This document shows positions 52,855 through 62,500 of a stretch of 64,000 nt of DNA, in pieces. A program made the translations under genes and the position numbers. Under the pieces are notes generated by a model that made no database searches, had not been told where the DNA came from, and worked only from the letters and a program-made list of their open reading frames with translations. The stretch's first letter is position 1, and every line of letters begins with the position of its first letter. This DNA is from M0103 sp040386155 (lineage in GTDB: Bacteria; Bacteroidota; Bacteroidia; Flavobacteriales_D; Crocinitomicaceae). Location of the stretch: positions 1 to 64,000 of the forward strand of contig JAZKFZ010000002.1 in assembly GCA_040386155.1 (NCBI GenBank). Direction: 5' to 3'.

Positions 52855-53562
52855 ATGCAACTGAAAATTGGAATTCTAGATGACGAAATCATAATTTGTG
52901 AAACCCTTAAACGGTATATTTTACAAATGGGATATGTGTGCGATTATGCCATCAGTTTTCAAGAAGCGGTAGCATTAAATGATTCGTTGCAGCCTGATTT
53001 GTTTTTGCTCGATATTAATTTGAATGGTACAAAAACAGGGATCGATTTTGGTCATCAACTGCGAGCAAATAGTCCTTCAGTTCCCATTATCTTTATTTCT
53101 TCCTATTCCGACGCTGAAAGTATTTCGGCAGCTAGTGCTGTGCAACCAGACGCTTACTTGATAAAACCCATCAACGAGAATAGTATTCGAGCAGCGGTTG
53201 AAATTGCCCTCTCAAATTATCTTTCAAAGCGAAAAATGGAGGTGAAAAAGAGCAGTAATAAGGACTTTTTATTTGTGAAACAAGACAGTTTTTTTGTAAA
53301 AATTCAATTCAAGGATCTATTTTTCATTAAATCGGATGGTGTTTATTTGGAACTGTACACCACGGATAAAAAATACCTTGTTCGAGAAACAATTAATGGA
53401 ATGTTGGAACAATTGGGCGAACAATTCATACAAGTGCATCGATCGTATGTAGTGAATATTGAGCATGTACACCAGTTTAATTCTGAAGAGTTAAAAGTGC
53501 AAAATCAACTTCTTCCGATTGGAAAAAATTATAAAGAGCTGCTTTTTCAACATTTAAAATAA
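52855..53562 (+). CDS. LytTR-family response regulator
   Basis: A 235-residue two-component regulator. The receiver domain (about 1-120) has the acidic pair in GILDDE, the phospho-acceptor D53 in FLLDINLNG, the switch serine in IFISSYSD and lysine in YLIKPINE. The C-terminal LytTR DNA-binding domain (about 140-233) has FVKQDSFFVKIQFKDLFFIKSDGVYLELYT and FIQVHRSYVVN. It would bind promoter DNA when phosphorylated by the sensor kinase encoded 44 bp downstream. The start at 52855 is set by the promoter at 52816-52846 and by the receiver fold, not by the longer open frame. Targets are not apparent. Confidence 0.9.
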   Translation: MQLKIGILDDEIIICETLKRYILQMGYVCDYAISFQEAVALNDSLQPDLFLLDINLNGTKTGIDFGHQLRANSPSVPIIFISSYSDAESISAASAVQPDAYLIKPINENSIRAAVEIALSNYLSKRKMEVKKSSNKDFLFVKQDSFFVKIQFKDLFFIKSDGVYLELYTTDKKYLVRETINGMLEQLGEQFIQVHRSYVVNIEHVHQFNSEELKVQNQLLPIGKNYKELLFQHLK

Positions 53563-53606
53563 AAAGCGCTTGGATCTTTCTAGCTACTCGTTAATTGAAA
53601 ACTAAG

Positions 53607-55526
53607 ATGAAATATTTTCTACTCATTTTATGCTGCAACACCTTGTTCATTTTTGGGCAAGATCGCCAGTTAATTGATTCATTACAACGTGTGATCGCTA
53701 GAACAACATCCATCGATCAAAAGATTACTGCACTGAACGACTTATCGTGGGAATATGCGGAAACTGACGCAATCGCGGCAATCCGATATGCCAGGAGTGG
53801 AATCACGCTATCAAAGAAATACAATAAATCAGCCTTGCTTTCGAATAGCTACAACATGTTGGGCACGGCATTCGATTTTCAGGGTACAGCAGATTCTGCA
53901 CAGTTTTATTATCAAAAGTCGCTAGTTATTCGAAAGAAAAATAAAGATTGGAAAGGTGTAGGGAATATTTATAACAATCAAGGAGCATGTTTTTTTATTC
54001 AAGGAAATGCGGAAAAAGCACTTGAGAACTATTTGAGCGCACTCAAAATTCGAATCAATGAGAAAGATACGCTAGGCATTGCACAATCGTATAATAATTT
54101 GGGACTTGTTTATCGAACAATGGAAGATTACACCAATGCCATTCGAGTCTATCAAAAATCATTAGAATTCAAAAGGAAGTTGGCAGATTTCAAAGGGCTA
54201 TGCCTCACCCATTTGAACCTAAGCACGGCGTATCAGAATCTAGGGCAATTTTCGGATGCTGAAAAAAACAGCTTGAAAGCACTCCACTATGCTGAAAAAC
54301 TGAATGATGAGGTAAATATTGGCAGTGCAAGAATCAACTTGGCAGCGGTTTATTTGAGAAAGGGAGAATTAGAAAAAGCTTTATACAATAATGAAAAAGC
54401 CGCTTCAATTTTTAGGACAATTCACTCTGAGGGTGATGAAGCGTCGATGTATTCTATTTTTGGTGAAATATACTTGTCACAAGGAAAGTATCAAATGGCT
54501 GAATCTGCTTTTTTTAAATCCAATGAAATTTCAGCATTGATTTCGAAAGTTGAAATAATAAAAGAAAACAATAGATTATTGAGTGAATTGTACGAACGAA
54601 CCAATCAAGCAAAAAAATCCTTAGCGTATTATAAATCTTACCAAAACTTGAAGGACAGCTTATTTTCGGTTAAAAATAAGGAAAATGTAAAGCGACTAGA
54701 GTTGCAGTTCGATACAGAACTTCGGGATACAAAAATAAAAGAACTCAACGCCGCTTCTAAAGTGAGTGAATTGGAATTACAATTTTCGAAAAGAAACTCT
54801 TTGCTGCTGATCGTTATTGTTTTAGCATTGGTTGGTATTATTTCTATTGGTGGGTATTTCTTCTTAAAAGTTCGAAAACAAAAAGTGCTCTTGGATGAGC
54901 AGAATAATGTGATTCAAAGTGCATTATTGGAGCGAGAAATGCTCTTGCGGGAGATCAATCATCGGGTAAAAAACAACATGCAAATTATCATCGGTTTATT
55001 GGAATTGCAAAATGCCAATGCTAGTGAAATAGATCCGAGCAAATTTATTGAAGATGCTAAGCAACGCATTGAGGCTATGTCCTTGATTCACGAAATTCTG
55101 TACACGAAAGAAAATTTGAGTTTGGAAAATTATAGTCAACTGTACTTCGAATCACTTCTAGCGCAAATTGCAAAAGGGTTCTCCTTGCAATCAACAGTTT
55201 CCCAAACCGTAATTGTTGAAAATGGTTTGCTTTTCGAGCAAATGATTCCACTTGGATTGATTATTAATGAGCTAACAACCAACTCGTTTAAGCATTGTTT
55301 GAATCAAAATGCATCGGAAGCAATTTCACTTTCCATTCAGCAAATCAATGAAGCATCGTGGCAGCTTATTTATTCAGATTTTGGTGGTGTAAACTACTTA
55401 AATTCAACTTCCAATCAATCGTTTGGCACCACCTTAGTTCACTTACTTACTCGTCAATTGCAAGGTGTTTTACAACACGATGACGATGGAAGAATTGTGA
55501 TGCAATTTCCTGTCAAAAAGGGTTGA
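53607..55526 (+). CDS. TPR-containing histidine kinase (HisKA_2 type)
   Basis: A 639-residue sensor kinase. After a signal peptide (LFIFGQ) come at least six TPR units (about 60-330, with blocks like YYQKSLVIRKK, NLGLVYRTMEDYTNAIRVYQKSLE), a coiled-coil, one membrane helix (about 394-416, LLLIVIVLALVGIISIGGYFF) and a HisKA_2 domain LLREINHRVKNNMQIIIGLLELQNA with the phospho-acceptor H452. The ATPase domain has the N-box MIPLGLIINELTTNSFKH, a modified G1 (YSDFGGVN instead of DNGxG) and the G2-like SFGTTLVHLL. Partner of the LytTR regulator upstream. The ATG at 53607 is preferred to the TTG at 53595. Confidence 0.9.
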   Translation: MKYFLLILCCNTLFIFGQDRQLIDSLQRVIARTTSIDQKITALNDLSWEYAETDAIAAIRYARSGITLSKKYNKSALLSNSYNMLGTAFDFQGTADSAQFYYQKSLVIRKKNKDWKGVGNIYNNQGACFFIQGNAEKALENYLSALKIRINEKDTLGIAQSYNNLGLVYRTMEDYTNAIRVYQKSLEFKRKLADFKGLCLTHLNLSTAYQNLGQFSDAEKNSLKALHYAEKLNDEVNIGSARINLAAVYLRKGELEKALYNNEKAASIFRTIHSEGDEASMYSIFGEIYLSQGKYQMAESAFFKSNEISALISKVEIIKENNRLLSELYERTNQAKKSLAYYKSYQNLKDSLFSVKNKENVKRLELQFDTELRDTKIKELNAASKVSELELQFSKRNSLLLIVIVLALVGIISIGGYFFLKVRKQKVLLDEQNNVIQSALLEREMLLREINHRVKNNMQIIIGLLELQNANASEIDPSKFIEDAKQRIEAMSLIHEILYTKENLSLENYSQLYFESLLAQIAKGFSLQSTVSQTVIVENGLLFEQMIPLGLIINELTTNSFKHCLNQNASEAISLSIQQINEASWQLIYSDFGGVNYLNSTSNQSFGTTLVHLLTRQLQGVLQHDDDGRIVMQFPVKKG

Positions 55527-55548
55527 TCTCGATGAAAAGCGCTACTAC

Positions 55549-56004
55549 TTATGCAACTACTTCTTCAGTCGCTTTTTTCGATTTTCTGTACAGAAAACTA
55601 GTGTAAATGAATCGTTTAGCGAAACGAACCTGTTTATCTGAATTGACTAATTTTTGAAATAAGCCAGCATTCACACCAAAATATTCGTAAGTCGACCCGT
55701 CAGTAAACGTGATCTCCAAAAGAAGACCTTTGTGTTTGAAGTCAGCGATACCACACTCCATAATCGTTGTGTTGTATTCCGCTAAATTTGCAGCTTTTGT
55801 TTCTGGTGCAATACTAACAAGAAAATGGTACCCATCAACAACGTGTTGACCCATAATTGTTGCTTCATCACGCAACGGGTCTCCTTCTTGATATTTGTCA
55901 GGATGCCATTGTTTCACTAATTTCCGGTACGTTGATTTAAGGGTGGTAAGATCAATATCTTTTTCAACTTGGAATAATTTCTTGTATTCGTTAATTCGTT
56001 TCAT
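55549..56004 (-). CDS. J-domain protein with C-terminal KTSC domain
   Basis: A 151-residue cytoplasmic protein. The N-terminal J-domain (about 1-65) has YRKLVKQWHPDKYQEGDPLRDEA with the HPD motif that stimulates DnaK. The C-terminal 70 residues carry a KTSC domain: ITFTDGSTYEYFGVNAGLFQKLVNSDKQVRFAKRFIYTSFLYRK, with the YxYFGV start. KTSC domains are small and often found with phage or host RNA-related enzymes, function unsettled. No glycine-rich region or zinc domain of DnaJ is present. It likely recruits DnaK to a specific target. Its nearest neighbour on the same strand is the ankyrin gene, 24 bp away. Confidence 0.85.
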   Translation of the reverse strand: MKRINEYKKLFQVEKDIDLTTLKSTYRKLVKQWHPDKYQEGDPLRDEATIMGQHVVDGYHFLVSIAPETKAANLAEYNTTIMECGIADFKHKGLLLEITFTDGSTYEYFGVNAGLFQKLVNSDKQVRFAKRFIYTSFLYRKSKKATEEVVA

Positions 56005-56028
56005 TTTAATTTTTTAAGTGGACATCAC

Positions 56029-56904
56029 TTATTTAGGACATTTCTTACTAAACGGTTTGATGTATTTGATCATCTCCTGCATTTTATCTTTTCGTTCTGG
56101 AGATTTTGCCTTACTCATAAAACGTTCAGCATTTTCGAGAGGATCATTTTTTGTGTTTACATTTCTGCATGTGCTGGCACCTTTTTCAACCAAGAATTTT
56201 ACCACATCAATACTTCCCATGTTGATTGCGTTGACAAGCACATCGTCTGCGTGAATGTCGGCACCATGTTCGATAAGAAATTGGGTCAACTCTAAGGTTT
56301 CAATGCGCGCAGTGCGCAACATATCTAAGGGAACCAATGTATTTGTGCTGAGCACATGTTGCTTTACTTCCTCAAAACTTACCGGTCGCTTATTGAGCAA
56401 GGTGCGAAGTGTATTTACGTTCAATTCAGTGGTTTGATCATCGCTTAGAAAGCCATTCACATACGCAGCCAACTGTGGATAGTTCATCGCCTTTATACTT
56501 TGAACATTACCCGCAGTAACCTTTGTGCCAGTTTCAATGAATTTTTTAGCGTACTCTACTAATTCACTGTCGGTATAGGTTCTGCTTGAGGCTTGTTTTT
56601 TGTTTGGGGTGTTGTTATCTGCAAACGGTTTTTGAAACATTTGGCCGATGTTTTCCATTTTCACATAACCATTTTCCGTCATGTACCACGCCAATTCGTA
56701 GCGTCTCATTTCAGTTACCACTACTACAGACACATTTTTCTTAGCTTCATCTGACACATTCATACCTTTCAAAACACCTATGGCTTCTTCGTCTGTTGTT
56801 GCCGATGGAAGATTTACCAAATAGCGCAAAACAGTGCTGTATTCGGGATCTGCTTTTGCAATGAAGGGCAATACAATGAGGATAATTAATGCAATTCTTT
56901 TCAT
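56029..56904 (-). CDS. Secreted ankyrin-repeat protein
   Basis: A 291-residue protein with a signal peptide (LIILIVLPFIAKA). The C-terminal half has ankyrin helices: ETLELTQFLIEHGADIHADDVLVNAINMGSIDVVKFLVEKGAST, and less clear repeats before (ELAWYMTENGYVKMENIG). The last residues are basic and cysteine-containing. A periplasmic protein-binding role is inferred from the fold only. The start is supported by a TACCTTTG box at 56933-56926, 20 nt upstream. It may share a transcript with the J-domain gene that follows. Confidence 0.78.
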   Translation of the reverse strand: MKRIALIILIVLPFIAKADPEYSTVLRYLVNLPSATTDEEAIGVLKGMNVSDEAKKNVSVVVVTEMRRYELAWYMTENGYVKMENIGQMFQKPFADNNTPNKKQASSRTYTDSELVEYAKKFIETGTKVTAGNVQSIKAMNYPQLAAYVNGFLSDDQTTELNVNTLRTLLNKRPVSFEEVKQHVLSTNTLVPLDMLRTARIETLELTQFLIEHGADIHADDVLVNAINMGSIDVVKFLVEKGASTCRNVNTKNDPLENAERFMSKAKSPERKDKMQEMIKYIKPFSKKCPK

Positions 56905-56925
56905 CTATCTGAAATTTACAGAGTG

Positions 56926-56953
56926 CAAAGGTAGGGAAAATCCTTGCTTTCAA
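56926..56953 (-). promoter_or_regulatory. Probable promoter of the ankyrin gene
   Basis: On the minus strand ATTG (56954-56951), a 17-nt spacer and TACCTTTG (56933-56926). The -7 box is exact and the spacing is at the short end of the accepted range. Confidence 0.45.
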
Positions 56954-56994
56954 TGGTTTCTTCAGTGAAATAAAACAATGTATTATAAAACAAG

Positions 56995-57021
56995 AAGGGC
57001 TGTCTATCATAGACAGCCCTT
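56995..57021 (-). terminator. Intrinsic terminator of the T9SS operon
   Basis: A perfect 12-bp stem (AAGGGCTGTCTA at 56995-57006 with TAGACAGCCCTT at 57010-57021) around a 3-nt loop, followed on the minus strand by a T-rich stretch (TTCTTGTTTTA). It lies 20 bp past the stop of the OmpA-like gene. Confidence 0.8.
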
Positions 57022-57040
57022 ACTAATTACATGATTAACA

Positions 57041-58522
57041 CTATTTAGTTGTCAATTCGATGAACTGATAGTCACGGTATTTAGCAGTATTTTCTTTATC
57101 ATTTGCGTATGCTGGTCCTTGCACTTTTACTGAAGCTATCTTTACTTTCACTTTAGAAGTTAAGCCTTTTCCTTTGAAGTAGGTATTCAATTCTTTTTCC
57201 ATTTGGTTGGCTCGTGAGCGTGCAAGTTTTTCGTTAGTAACAAAAGTTGCAGTTGGGACATTTGACGCTGAAGAATTCACACTAATGGTAACATTAGATC
57301 TTCCGTTTTTCAATAATTCTTCAACACTACTTACAAAGTTCATTAATTTCCCATCACTCACTGATAATTTATCGCCATTGTACTCAAAGAAATGTTTCAT
57401 CGTCACATCTTGCGGTGGAGCAGGTTCTGTAATTGTGCTTTCACAAGAAGCAGTTTGTCCAATAGCATCAGTTACTGTTACCGAATATTTGCCAATTTTT
57501 AGTCCACTAATGTCTTCCGTTTTAGAACTATTCGACCATGTGTAAGTAAATGGAGGAACTCCACCTTCAACTGTCGCATCAACCTTGCCATCAGCACCAC
57601 CGAAAACGCTCACATTGTATCCTTTACAAGCGATAGATACTGGAGGTGGAGTTTTAGTCATCGCTAAATAGATGTCGCTATATTCATTTTCACGGTTACT
57701 TGACCAGTACAAATGACTTTCTGAATAGATAAAATAGGCATCGAATTTAGACGAATTGATCTTTGATCCAAGATTTACTGGAGTAGACCAATTGGTCCAC
57801 GAACCTTGTTTGACAGAATAAAAAATATCAGCATCACCTTGTCCACCGTGCCCATTAGATGAAAAGAATAAAGTGTCTTGGTTTGGCGATAAAAAAGGAG
57901 AAATTTCAAACCCAGTTGAATTCAATTTAGACCCCATATGAATAGGAGCGGACCATTCTGAACCGTTGTGGGTACTTACGTATAGATCTTCTTCCCCCAC
58001 AGTATTAGGTCCTTTATACGAAATGAGGATTGTCTTTTCATTTTCCGCTACATGAAATCCATAAAATTCACCTTCAATATCTAATCCCGGTATCATGATT
58101 TCTACAGGAGTGTCCCAAGCACTTCCTTTTTGGACTGACTTGGCGAACCCTTTTTTCATATCTTTTTTTCCTTCGTATGAATTCAAAAGGTAAAGTGTTT
58201 TTCCATCGTTACTGATTCCTAAAACAGCATTATTGAATTTGTTATTTACACCTTTTACGAGTTCACACTTCGTGTATTCTCCATCCGGTTGACGTTTGCT
58301 AAACCAAACATCTTGATCATCACTTCCCCCTGTATTAGCGGCATCATGAGTTCTTGTAAAATATAAGATGGAACTATCCTTAGAAAAAACTGGCATGTTT
58401 TCTTCTGCATTTGTGTTAACCGTGCCAGAAAGTTTTTGTGGTTCACTGATGTCCCAAAACTGGGCGTTTGCTTGTAATCCAAAAAGGGTTGCTGTTACCA
58501 GCGCTAAAGTTGTCTTTTTCAT
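57041..58522 (-). CDS. PD40-SprB-OmpA-like protein of the T9SS cluster
   Basis: A 493-residue exported protein (signal peptide to NAQ, 21). It has WD40-like PD40 beta-propeller blades (LYFTRTHD, SDDQDVWFSKRQPDG, LSPNQDTLFFSSNGHGGQGDADIFYS, ESHLYWSSNRENEYSDIYLA), one SprB repeat (VEGGVPPFTYTWSNSSKTEDISGL) and a C-terminal region (about 375-493) that looks like a divergent OmpA domain (FFEYNGDKLSV, LARSRANQMEKELNTYF). The OmpA region is degenerate enough that peptidoglycan binding is uncertain. Together with PorP/SprF and the CHU_C adhesin it forms the standard trio in which the adhesin is held at the surface. Confidence 0.83.
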   Translation of the reverse strand: MKKTTLALVTATLFGLQANAQFWDISEPQKLSGTVNTNAEENMPVFSKDSSILYFTRTHDAANTGGSDDQDVWFSKRQPDGEYTKCELVKGVNNKFNNAVLGISNDGKTLYLLNSYEGKKDMKKGFAKSVQKGSAWDTPVEIMIPGLDIEGEFYGFHVAENEKTILISYKGPNTVGEEDLYVSTHNGSEWSAPIHMGSKLNSTGFEISPFLSPNQDTLFFSSNGHGGQGDADIFYSVKQGSWTNWSTPVNLGSKINSSKFDAYFIYSESHLYWSSNRENEYSDIYLAMTKTPPPVSIACKGYNVSVFGGADGKVDATVEGGVPPFTYTWSNSSKTEDISGLKIGKYSVTVTDAIGQTASCESTITEPAPPQDVTMKHFFEYNGDKLSVSDGKLMNFVSSVEELLKNGRSNVTISVNSSASNVPTATFVTNEKLARSRANQMEKELNTYFKGKGLTSKVKVKIASVKVQGPAYANDKENTAKYRDYQFIELTTK

Positions 58523-58542
58523 AATAAAATTGGCAGTTATTC

Positions 58543-59532
58543 TTATCTTCCTAACATTATTCCTAACACGATCTCATGGCCACCAGATGAAAATTGATTA
58601 AAACGTGAAATCGAAAAGTCATATGAATATCCAAACTTGAACATTTTATTGATGTTTAGTCCTACCATCGCTACCACAGCATCTTTGTGACGATATGAAG
58701 CACCTAACCACAGCCATTCTTTGTATTCTAATTGAAGAGATCCTTCCATTGAAATTGGTGATGGATTCATGTACTTTACAAGCACAGCTGGCATTAATGT
58801 TAAATTCTCACCCATTGGAAATTTCACTCCTGCCGTAGCATTCATGTGAATCTGAGTATTGAAATTAGCTGTTCCTGTTCCAAATTCAACGAAGTCTTTT
58901 GAAATATGGTCTGCACTAACTCCTAAAAACATGTTTTTAGAGTAGAAATAGAAACCAGCACCAATATCAAGTATGTATTTACTCGAATTGGAAGCATAAA
59001 AGTTGTCATATGTTGGGTCATTATAACCTAAGGTTGGATCAAGCACATTAATAACTTGCGCTTTATCGCTTAAGAATGTATTATTCGATAAGCCCAATCG
59101 AGTTCCAAATGAAATATTGTAGTTTTTGGAAACTGGTACATGAATAGCATAAGTTCCTGAAATATTCATTCTTCGGAATGCACCATATTGATCAACCAAA
59201 AATTGTCCGCCGATGGCATGCTTCAATTTTCCTGTTTTTATTTCAGGATTTCGTACTGGCCCGCTACTTGTTCTGATAGAAGGATTGTATAGAACTCTTG
59301 GTGTTTTACTTATCTGCGATGCGACTGAAAGATAGGCAGTTTTTGGAGCATCATCAACACCCATCCATTGCCATCGGCCACTCATGGTAATATCTACAAA
59401 ATCATAGACACCGGCTGCTGCAGGATTCACCATAAATTGATTTCGTAAATACTGACTATATTGAGGAATTTGCTGGCTGAAGGACAAATTTGCCACCAGT
59501 GAAATTCCAATTAGTATAACAATTCTTTTCAT
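58543..59532 (-). CDS. PorP/SprF family outer-membrane protein
   Basis: A 329-residue beta-barrel protein with a signal peptide (NLSFSQQ). Family hallmarks are QIPQYSQYLRNQFMVNPAAAGVYDFVDITMSGRWQWMG, the GGQFLVDQYGAFRRMNISGTYA segment, FLGVSADHIS and the final GYSYDFSISRFNQFSSGGHEIVLG. SprF/PorP proteins are needed for T9SS substrates with CHU_C-type ends to attach to the outer membrane. The gene lies 24 bp after the adhesin gene and 20 bp before the OmpA-like gene, all on the minus strand. I do not give a gene symbol because several paralogues usually exist per genome. Confidence 0.93.
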   Translation of the reverse strand: MKRIVILIGISLVANLSFSQQIPQYSQYLRNQFMVNPAAAGVYDFVDITMSGRWQWMGVDDAPKTAYLSVASQISKTPRVLYNPSIRTSSGPVRNPEIKTGKLKHAIGGQFLVDQYGAFRRMNISGTYAIHVPVSKNYNISFGTRLGLSNNTFLSDKAQVINVLDPTLGYNDPTYDNFYASNSSKYILDIGAGFYFYSKNMFLGVSADHISKDFVEFGTGTANFNTQIHMNATAGVKFPMGENLTLMPAVLVKYMNPSPISMEGSLQLEYKEWLWLGASYRHKDAVVAMVGLNINKMFKFGYSYDFSISRFNQFSSGGHEIVLGIMLGR

Positions 59533-59556
59533 TGTCTTTTTTTTTCAGTGTTATTA

Positions 59557-62500
59557 TTATTTCAGAATTGAAATTGTTCCTGTTTTGGAATTTTTCTCTT
59601 CATCATTCAAATCAATTACAAAATAGTAGGAAGCAACCGGTAATAATTCACCTTTGAAAGTTCCATCCCAACGGCTTGCATCATAAGGTCCATCAACGGA
59701 TGAATCATGTTGATAAACAATGTTCCCCCAACGATTAAATACGCTCACAACATTATTTGGATAAACTGCATCAAGATCAATAATTTCCCAATTGTCGTTT
59801 ACTCCATCACCATCAGGAGTAAACGCTGTCGGTACTGTAATTTCACATTGGTTGATTGTAATTGTGACGATACTTGAAGGTCCTTCACACCCTGAGATAG
59901 TTTCTGAAACATAGTATTCAGTTACTCCTAAAGTATTCGTTGGAGTAAGGTTAGCACCAGTACCAACTACAGTTCCATTTACATCGTACCAAGTATATGT
60001 TCCACCGCCTGCTCCTTGAGCGCTCATTGGAACTAAATCCCACGCTGAACAATAGATTGAATCTGCTCCCGCTAAAGGCGCAGCTGGAATTGGATTCACG
60101 ATAATGGTTTGTGTACCTGTCGCAGTATTTGAACAATTGACATCTTGAATACCAGTCAACACATAAACACCAGCGACATTTCCTAACGAAATTGGACTTG
60201 CAGAGCCACTAACTGACTGAGGATTTCCATTCAAGGTATAAGCTATTGTGAAATTTGGATTTCCAGTCACATCAACGGCGATATCAGCCATAAATTCACC
60301 CATACAATAAGTAGACCCGCCACTAATACTATTAACTGTTGGTAGTGGATTTATAGTAACATCGAATGATATCTCATCACTACATGTTCCGTTTGAATCG
60401 AAAATATAAACGGTTTGTGACGAAGTCAATGGTCCAGTAATAGCAGTTCCACTATTTAATTGTGAATTGTTAAAATAGGCAGCAGTCGCTGAAATATTCG
60501 TTCCATTTATCACTGGTAATGCATAGCTTTCACAAATAAGTTGGTTACCAGGATTAGTAATCGCAGGCGTTAAGTTAACCGTCACATCAAATGATTCTTC
60601 ATCAAAACAAGCACCGCTAGCGTCATAGATATAGATCGTTTGTGAATTTGTTATTGCTGCACCGGCACTCATTTGTGTACCTGTGCCATTTGCACCTGTC
60701 CAATACGATTCTGTTCCTGTTAAATCAGTACCTGTAATTGTTGGAAGGCTGTATGTGTCACACACCACTTGATCAGCTAATGGGTTGATAGATGGTGCTA
60801 AAGGATTAATCAAATTGACTGTAGATGCACTTGTGCCAATACAACCACTTGATACCAATTCAAGTGTGAATGAGTTATAGTTACCTGCATTCTGACCTGA
60901 TAATATGATATCACCACTTGCATTTGAGCTCACTGTCAATGAAACTGCTGAACCGTCATCATTATAAGTCAGATTATAGGATACAGATGGATTTAAACCT
61001 GAAATTGTAATAGAACCGTCAGAAGCATTACAAACTGTAGGATCAATTCCTGTGACCGTAAATGTTGGAGTAGGATCAACCGTGATTGTGAACATTTGCG
61101 CTGTACCCATACAAGCACCCAATTCTGGAGTTACTGTAATTGTTGCAAGTTGGCTTGTTCCACCTGTGTTTGTTGCCGTAAAAGAGCTGATGTCAACAGA
61201 TCCATTTGCACTTAAACCTATGGAAGTATTGTCATTGAGCCAGTTGTAGGTTGTCATGGCACTATTGCCAGCAAAAACCACGGTAGTTGTCGGATCTCCA
61301 GCACATACAACTTGGTCAGCAGGATCATTAACTGTAGGAACAGCATCAACTGTAATTGTGAATGTTTGTGCTGAACCAGTACATGTTCCTAAGACTGGTG
61401 TCACTGTAATTGTTGCAGTTTGTGCAAGCGCGCCTGCATTTGTAGCTGTAAACGATACAATGTTTCCACTTCCGCTTGCTGCAAGTCCAATTGAAGTTGT
61501 AGAATTAGTCCAGTTATAGCTTGTTAAACCACTATTTCCTGTGAAATTAATTGCGGTTGTTGCAAGATTACCACAAAGTGTTTGATCAGAAGGATCATTA
61601 ACTGTTGGCACTGGATTAACTGTAATTACAAATTGTTGTGATGTTCCAGAACATGATCCAAGCGTTGGAATCACAGTAATAGTTGCTACTTGACTTGTTG
61701 CTCCTGTATTTATGGTAGTGAAGCTTCCTATGTTTCCAGAACCAACAGAACTAAGTCCAATGGTATTGTTATCATTTGTCCAATCGTACACTGTTGATCC
61801 GCTGTTCCCAGAGAAACTCACAGCAGTAGTAGCACTTCCAGCACACAAAGGTTGATCTGCAGGGTCGTTTACAGTTGGAACTGGGTTCACCGTTATTGTA
61901 AATGTTTGAGATAAACCAGTACAAGTTCCAAGAACTGGTGTCACGATAATCGTTGCAGTTTGAACTGATGCACCAGCATTTAAAGCTGAGAACGAAGCAA
62001 TGTCGCCACTTCCTGCTGCAGCAAGTCCGATTGATGTGTTTGAGTTTGTCCAATTATATGTGCTTGTTACATTACTTCCAGTAAAGGTAACTGCAGAGGT
62101 AGCTGTATTTCCACAAAGTGATTGATCACTTGGATCATTAACTGTAGGAACTGGATTTACAATTATGGAAAATGTTTGAGTAGCTCCCAAACATGCACCA
62201 ATCGTAGGCGTAACAACAATATTTGCTGTTTGCACAGTCGCACCAGCATTAATTGCAGAGAACGAAGCAATGTTTCCTGAACCACCGGAAGCAAGTCCAA
62301 TTGTTGCGTTATCATTGGTCCAACCGTAGCTGGTAGCGCCGCTATTTCCTGTAAAGCTCACTGCTGTAACACTTGCACCTGCACATAATGATTGGTCTGA
62401 AGGATCGTTGACAGTAGGTACTGGATCAACAGTAATTGTAAATGATTGCGATGAACCTATACAAGTTCCCAATGTAGGCGTCACTGTAATGGTTGCGACT

